From positions 4,380 to 13,345 of the forward strand of contig DKBB01000198.1 of assembly GCA_002451015.1 (NCBI GenBank): 8,966 nt of DNA. Direction: 5' to 3'. Under the pieces are notes generated by a model that ran no database searches, was not told the DNA's origin, and worked only from the letters and a program-made list of their open reading frames with translations. The stretch comes from Acidobacteria bacterium UBA6911 (GTDB lineage: Bacteria; Acidobacteriota; UBA6911). Made by a program: the position numbers and the translations under genes. Positions 6,875-8,966 of the stretch are shown piece after piece. Within the stretch, counting starts at the first letter, position 1. Each line of letters starts with the position of its first letter.

Positions 6875-6882
6875 ATACTCTG

Positions 6883-7515
6883 ATGCCGTCCGTAGGTTCC
6901 ATTACTCCGGTCATCCTTGCTGCGGGCGATTCCGTGAGAATGGGATTTCCGAAAGCCCTTCTTCCCATGGAATCCGATTGTTTTCTGACCTGGATCCTTA
7001 AGGCCTCCCAAAATGCGGGATTAGGACATCCGACGGTTGTTCTGGGCAAAACGGCCGAGGATATTTTGCCGCATATCCGGGAGTGGAAAATCAACATATT
7101 GATAAACCGGGAGCCCGAAAGGGGGCAACTGTCCTCCTTGCAATTGGCCTTGTCCTCGATGTCGGCTGAATCCGTCGCAGCGATGATCTGGCCTGTCGAT
7201 CAACCGCTTGTTCCCGTGAATTTAATCGATAATCTTGTGCGCAGGTTCCTCGATTCAAACGCCCTAATCGCATATCCTGTGTACGGAGAGAGACGAGGGC
7301 ATCCGGCAATTTTTCACCGCGATCTTTTCGGTGAATTCATGGAAGCGCCCCTTGAGGAAGGACCGAAACAGATTATCCTGCGCCACCAGGCGGATACCGT
7401 GACTTTGCCGACGGATGAACCCGGAACCGTGTATGACTTCGATACACCGTCTGATTATGAAGCCGCGTTCGGCAAAAAGCTGGATTCGGTGATAGCTGAA
7501 AAGCAGACTTCCTGA
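6883..7515 (+). CDS. MobA/MocA-like nucleotidyltransferase
   Basis: A 210-residue cytosolic NTP-transferase-like protein of the MobA/MocA group, which transfers a nucleotide (CMP or GMP) to molybdopterin or to related phosphate-bearing substrates. Visible are the nucleotide-binding signature ILAAGDSVRMGFPKALL (11-27), GQLSSLQ (81-87), the metal-site region WPVDQPL (103-109), RRGHPAIF (137-144), and the end motif YDFDTPSDY (184-192), like the DIDTPEDY of MocA relatives. The best general match by eye is molybdenum cofactor cytidylyltransferase. However, no xanthine dehydrogenase, XdhC or molybdopterin gene is present, so the substrate is undecided. ATG 6883 is preferred over in-frame ATG 6808 because of TAGGA 8 nt upstream and the promoter at 6777-6804. 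The RmlC-like gene follows after 47 nt, probably on the same transcript. Confidence 0.82.
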   Translation: MPSVGSITPVILAAGDSVRMGFPKALLPMESDCFLTWILKASQNAGLGHPTVVLGKTAEDILPHIREWKINILINREPERGQLSSLQLALSSMSAESVAAMIWPVDQPLVPVNLIDNLVRRFLDSNALIAYPVYGERRGHPAIFHRDLFGEFMEAPLEEGPKQIILRHQADTVTLPTDEPGTVYDFDTPSDYEAAFGKKLDSVIAEKQTS

Positions 7516-7562
7516 AAACAGCAATCTTTTTATGAGGAATTCTATTACGGGAGAGTAATAAA

Positions 7563-8198
7563 ATGAAGGTTTTGGATGTCCGGACTCTGGCGATACCGGA
7601 AATCAAGATCATTCGATATGGCAGATTCTCCGATGCACGGGGATTTTTTACCGAAACATTCCGGAAAAGCGACTTTGAGAAAAATACCAAGCTCGGCTTT
7701 ATGAAATCAGTAGAGTTACTTCAGTGCAATGAGAGCTATTCGAAACCGGGTGCGGTCCGGGGACTGCATTTTCAATGGAATCCCTATATGGGAAAACTGG
7801 TACGGATCCTGCAGGGTCGCATGGTCGATCTGATCCTGGATGTTCGAAAAGGTTCCCCAAACTTCGGCAAATTGATAGGCTACGACATGACAGCGAACCA
7901 CAATGCGGATTACGCGGACTGGATCTGGGTCCCTCCGGGATTCGCGCATGGCAACTTCTATACGCAGATGTCCCACATTGAATATTTCTGCTCGGGAGAA
8001 TACAACCCGGAATGCGAAGCCGGGATTTCGCCTCTTGCCGCCGATCTCGACTGGTCCCGGTTTGATCCGGATTTGAAGGAAGAATTCGACAAAATCATTT
8101 CCGGAAGCCCTTTAATAACCGATAAGGATCGCAACGGCCATACGCTTGCGTCCTGGACGGATCATCCCGACTCCGACCAATTCATTTATCGAAAATAA
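7563..8198 (+). CDS. dTDP-4-dehydrorhamnose 3,5-epimerase (RmlC/RfbC) family protein
   Basis: A 211-residue cupin of the RmlC family, which epimerises dTDP-4-keto-6-deoxy sugars for surface polysaccharides. Landmarks are SDARGFFTETF (23-33), QCNESYSKPGAVRGLHFQ (54-71) with the family's catalytic-base His at H69, GKLVRILQG (77-85), DLILDVRKGSPNFGK (89-103), WVPPGFAHG (122-130), EYNPECEAGI (146-155) and ITDKDRNG (185-192), where D189 is the likely partner of H69. Against the usual protein it has a few extra residues before WVPPG (NADYADW) and lacks the WDDP-like box, with SPLAADLDW in its place. The exact epimerase substrate is therefore uncertain. GGGAGAG 7 nt upstream supports the start. No rmlA, rmlB or rmlD lies nearby; the upstream neighbour is the nucleotidyltransferase gene. 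Confidence 0.84.
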   Translation: MKVLDVRTLAIPEIKIIRYGRFSDARGFFTETFRKSDFEKNTKLGFMKSVELLQCNESYSKPGAVRGLHFQWNPYMGKLVRILQGRMVDLILDVRKGSPNFGKLIGYDMTANHNADYADWIWVPPGFAHGNFYTQMSHIEYFCSGEYNPECEAGISPLAADLDWSRFDPDLKEEFDKIISGSPLITDKDRNGHTLASWTDHPDSDQFIYRK

Positions 8199-8200
8199 TA

Positions 8201-8306
8201 GTCCAAGGTCCAATTACTTTTAATTAGGGATATAAATATTTTCAACTTGAATATTCAAATTTTGAAAATGCATCATTTTTCTGACTTCTGACCTTGGACC
8301 TTCGAC
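8201..8306. repeat. Degenerate 7-bp-unit repeat with inverted arms, block B
   Basis: Two minus-oriented 7-mers, GTCCAAG GTCCAAT (8201-8214), face four plus-oriented 7-mers, TTCTGAC TTCTGAC CTTGGAC CTTCGAC (8279-8306), across an AT-rich core. The outer arms form an exact 10-bp inverted repeat: GTCCAAGGTC (8201-8210) with GACCTTGGAC (8290-8299). It begins 2 nt after the epimerase stop codon. Confidence 0.65.
8238..8269. repeat. AT-rich palindrome inside block B
   Basis: ATTTTCAA (8238-8245) pairs with TTGAAAAT (8262-8269). Between them TTGAATATTCAA (8247-8258) is a perfect 12-bp palindrome. The whole element sits in the middle of the longer heptad inverted repeat. Confidence 0.65.
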
Positions 8307-8352
8307 CGACTGGGATGTTGTGAATCTGACGGCTTCATGATAAACATGAGTC

Positions 8353-8966
8353 GTGGATCCGTCATCGCAGCGAAGAATCTATACAGTCGGCGAGATTACG
8401 TCTGAAATAAAACAAGCGCTGGACCAGTTCGGCATTGTCTGGATTCAGGGGGAAATCTCGAACTGCAAGCACCACACCTCGGGGCATCTTTATTTTTCAC
8501 TCAAAGACGCGCACGCCCAGCTGAAGGCAGCCTGCTTTCGAAACAATAACCGGTATCTCAAGTTCCGCCCGGAGGACGGAATGGAAGTGATTGTTCGGGG
8601 TCGATTGAGTGTGTACGAACCCAGAGGGGATTACCAGGTTATAGTGGAATACATGGAGCCGGTTGGTGTGGGTTCGCTCCAGATGGCGTTCGATCAGCTG
8701 AAAGAGAAGCTCCGGAAAGAGGGATTTTTTGAAGAGGATCATAAAAAGCCCCTTCCTCTGCTTCCCCGAAAAATAGGTATCGTTACATCTCCGACCGGTG
8801 CGGCCATCCGCGACATGCTGCGCATCCTCAAAAGACGGAATGCGTCTCTAAACGTTTTGATCTATCCCGCCAAAGTACAGGGCACAGGAGCCGCCGAAGA
8901 GATCACCGCGGGAATTCGATATTTAAACAGTCGTGACGATATTGACGTCATCATTATCGGGCGGGG
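8353..8966 (+). CDS. xseA: Exodeoxyribonuclease VII large subunit, N-terminal part
   Basis: The catalytic and DNA-binding subunit of exonuclease VII, a cytosolic single-strand nuclease used in repair. The frame stays open to the right edge, giving 204 codons, less than half a usual XseA. The N-terminal OB fold is clear: RRIYTVGEIT (7-16), IWIQGEISN-like VWIQGEISNCKHHTSGHLYFSLKD, and RGRLSVYEPRGDYQV. After it comes FDQLKEKLRKEGFF and the start of the nuclease domain with LPRKIGIVTSPTGAAIRDM. The start is taken as GTG 8353 because a TGA lies in frame at 8347-8349 and the resulting N-terminus ending in RRIYTV is normal for the family. The ribosome binding site is poor. The gene starts 154 nt after the epimerase gene, across the block B repeat, so it may have its own promoter. 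Confidence 0.95.
   Translation, partial: MDPSSQRRIYTVGEITSEIKQALDQFGIVWIQGEISNCKHHTSGHLYFSLKDAHAQLKAACFRNNNRYLKFRPEDGMEVIVRGRLSVYEPRGDYQVIVEYMEPVGVGSLQMAFDQLKEKLRKEGFFEEDHKKPLPLLPRKIGIVTSPTGAAIRDMLRILKRRNASLNVLIYPAKVQGTGAAEEITAGIRYLNSRDDIDVIIIGR

Larger units (their letters stand above)
6548..6882. other. 335-nt divergent intergenic region between dacB and the nucleotidyltransferase gene
   Basis: It holds, from left to right, an AT-rich dacB-proximal part with an inverted repeat (6583-6622), a second TTCAC-containing stretch (6672-6684), a heptad repeat hairpin (6707-6750), a small hairpin (6747-6759), a T8 run, and a plus-strand promoter (6777-6804) with a 5' leader of about 70 nt. No gene is supported. 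The frame opening at ATG 6808 begins upstream of the probable transcript start and is better read as leader. Confidence 0.7.

Noticed and set aside
6808..6882. N-terminal extension of the nucleotidyltransferase from ATG 6808
   Set aside because: This ATG lies at or before the predicted transcription start, lacks a ribosome binding site, and adds 25 residues ahead of the normal family N-terminus.
1..8966. tRNA, rRNA, CRISPR array, insertion sequence, prophage or defence genes
   Set aside because: Looked for on both strands. No direct-repeat array, transposase, integrase or tRNA-like cloverleaf was seen.

Overview
This window looks like ordinary chromosome from a Gram-negative bacterium. A periplasmic PBP4-type peptidase, a predicted lipoprotein, HslUV and exonuclease VII all point that way. 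The gene content and base composition (near 50% G+C by eye) would fit a deltaproteobacterium-like lineage (Desulfobacterota), but that is inference. No alignment was possible and no marker gene fixes the taxon.

The left two thirds (26-6547) are on the minus strand. In transcription order they hold dacB (D-Ala-D-Ala carboxypeptidase/endopeptidase), a small exported protein of unknown function, hslV and hslU (the two halves of the HslUV protease), a fibronectin type III lipoprotein, and a small transaldolase. Four of these genes act in the cell envelope or in protein quality control. Gaps are 40 to about 110 nt except for two: 317 nt between hslV and hslU, and 199 nt between the lipoprotein gene and the transaldolase gene. 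Both long gaps hold hairpin-forming sequence and no convincing gene.

A 335-nt divergent gap (6548-6882) separates this block from the plus-strand genes. It carries a good sigma70-type promoter (TTGACT, 16 nt, TATAGT), a structured 7-bp-unit repeat and an inverted repeat close to dacB. The plus-strand genes are a MobA/MocA-like nucleotidyltransferase, an RmlC-like sugar-nucleotide epimerase 47 nt downstream, and the 5' part of xseA, which runs off the right edge. The rmlC-like/xseA gap holds a second 7-bp-unit repeat with an AT-rich palindrome inside it.

I found no RNA genes, CRISPR arrays, transposases, phage genes or defence genes, and nothing that amounts to a new multi-gene system. The most unusual items are non-coding: two degenerate heptad repeat blocks of the same design bracketing the nucleotidyltransferase/epimerase pair, the nested hairpins before the transaldolase gene, and the split hslV-hslU arrangement. 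The one gene with no recognisable family is the exported protein at 4423-4980.
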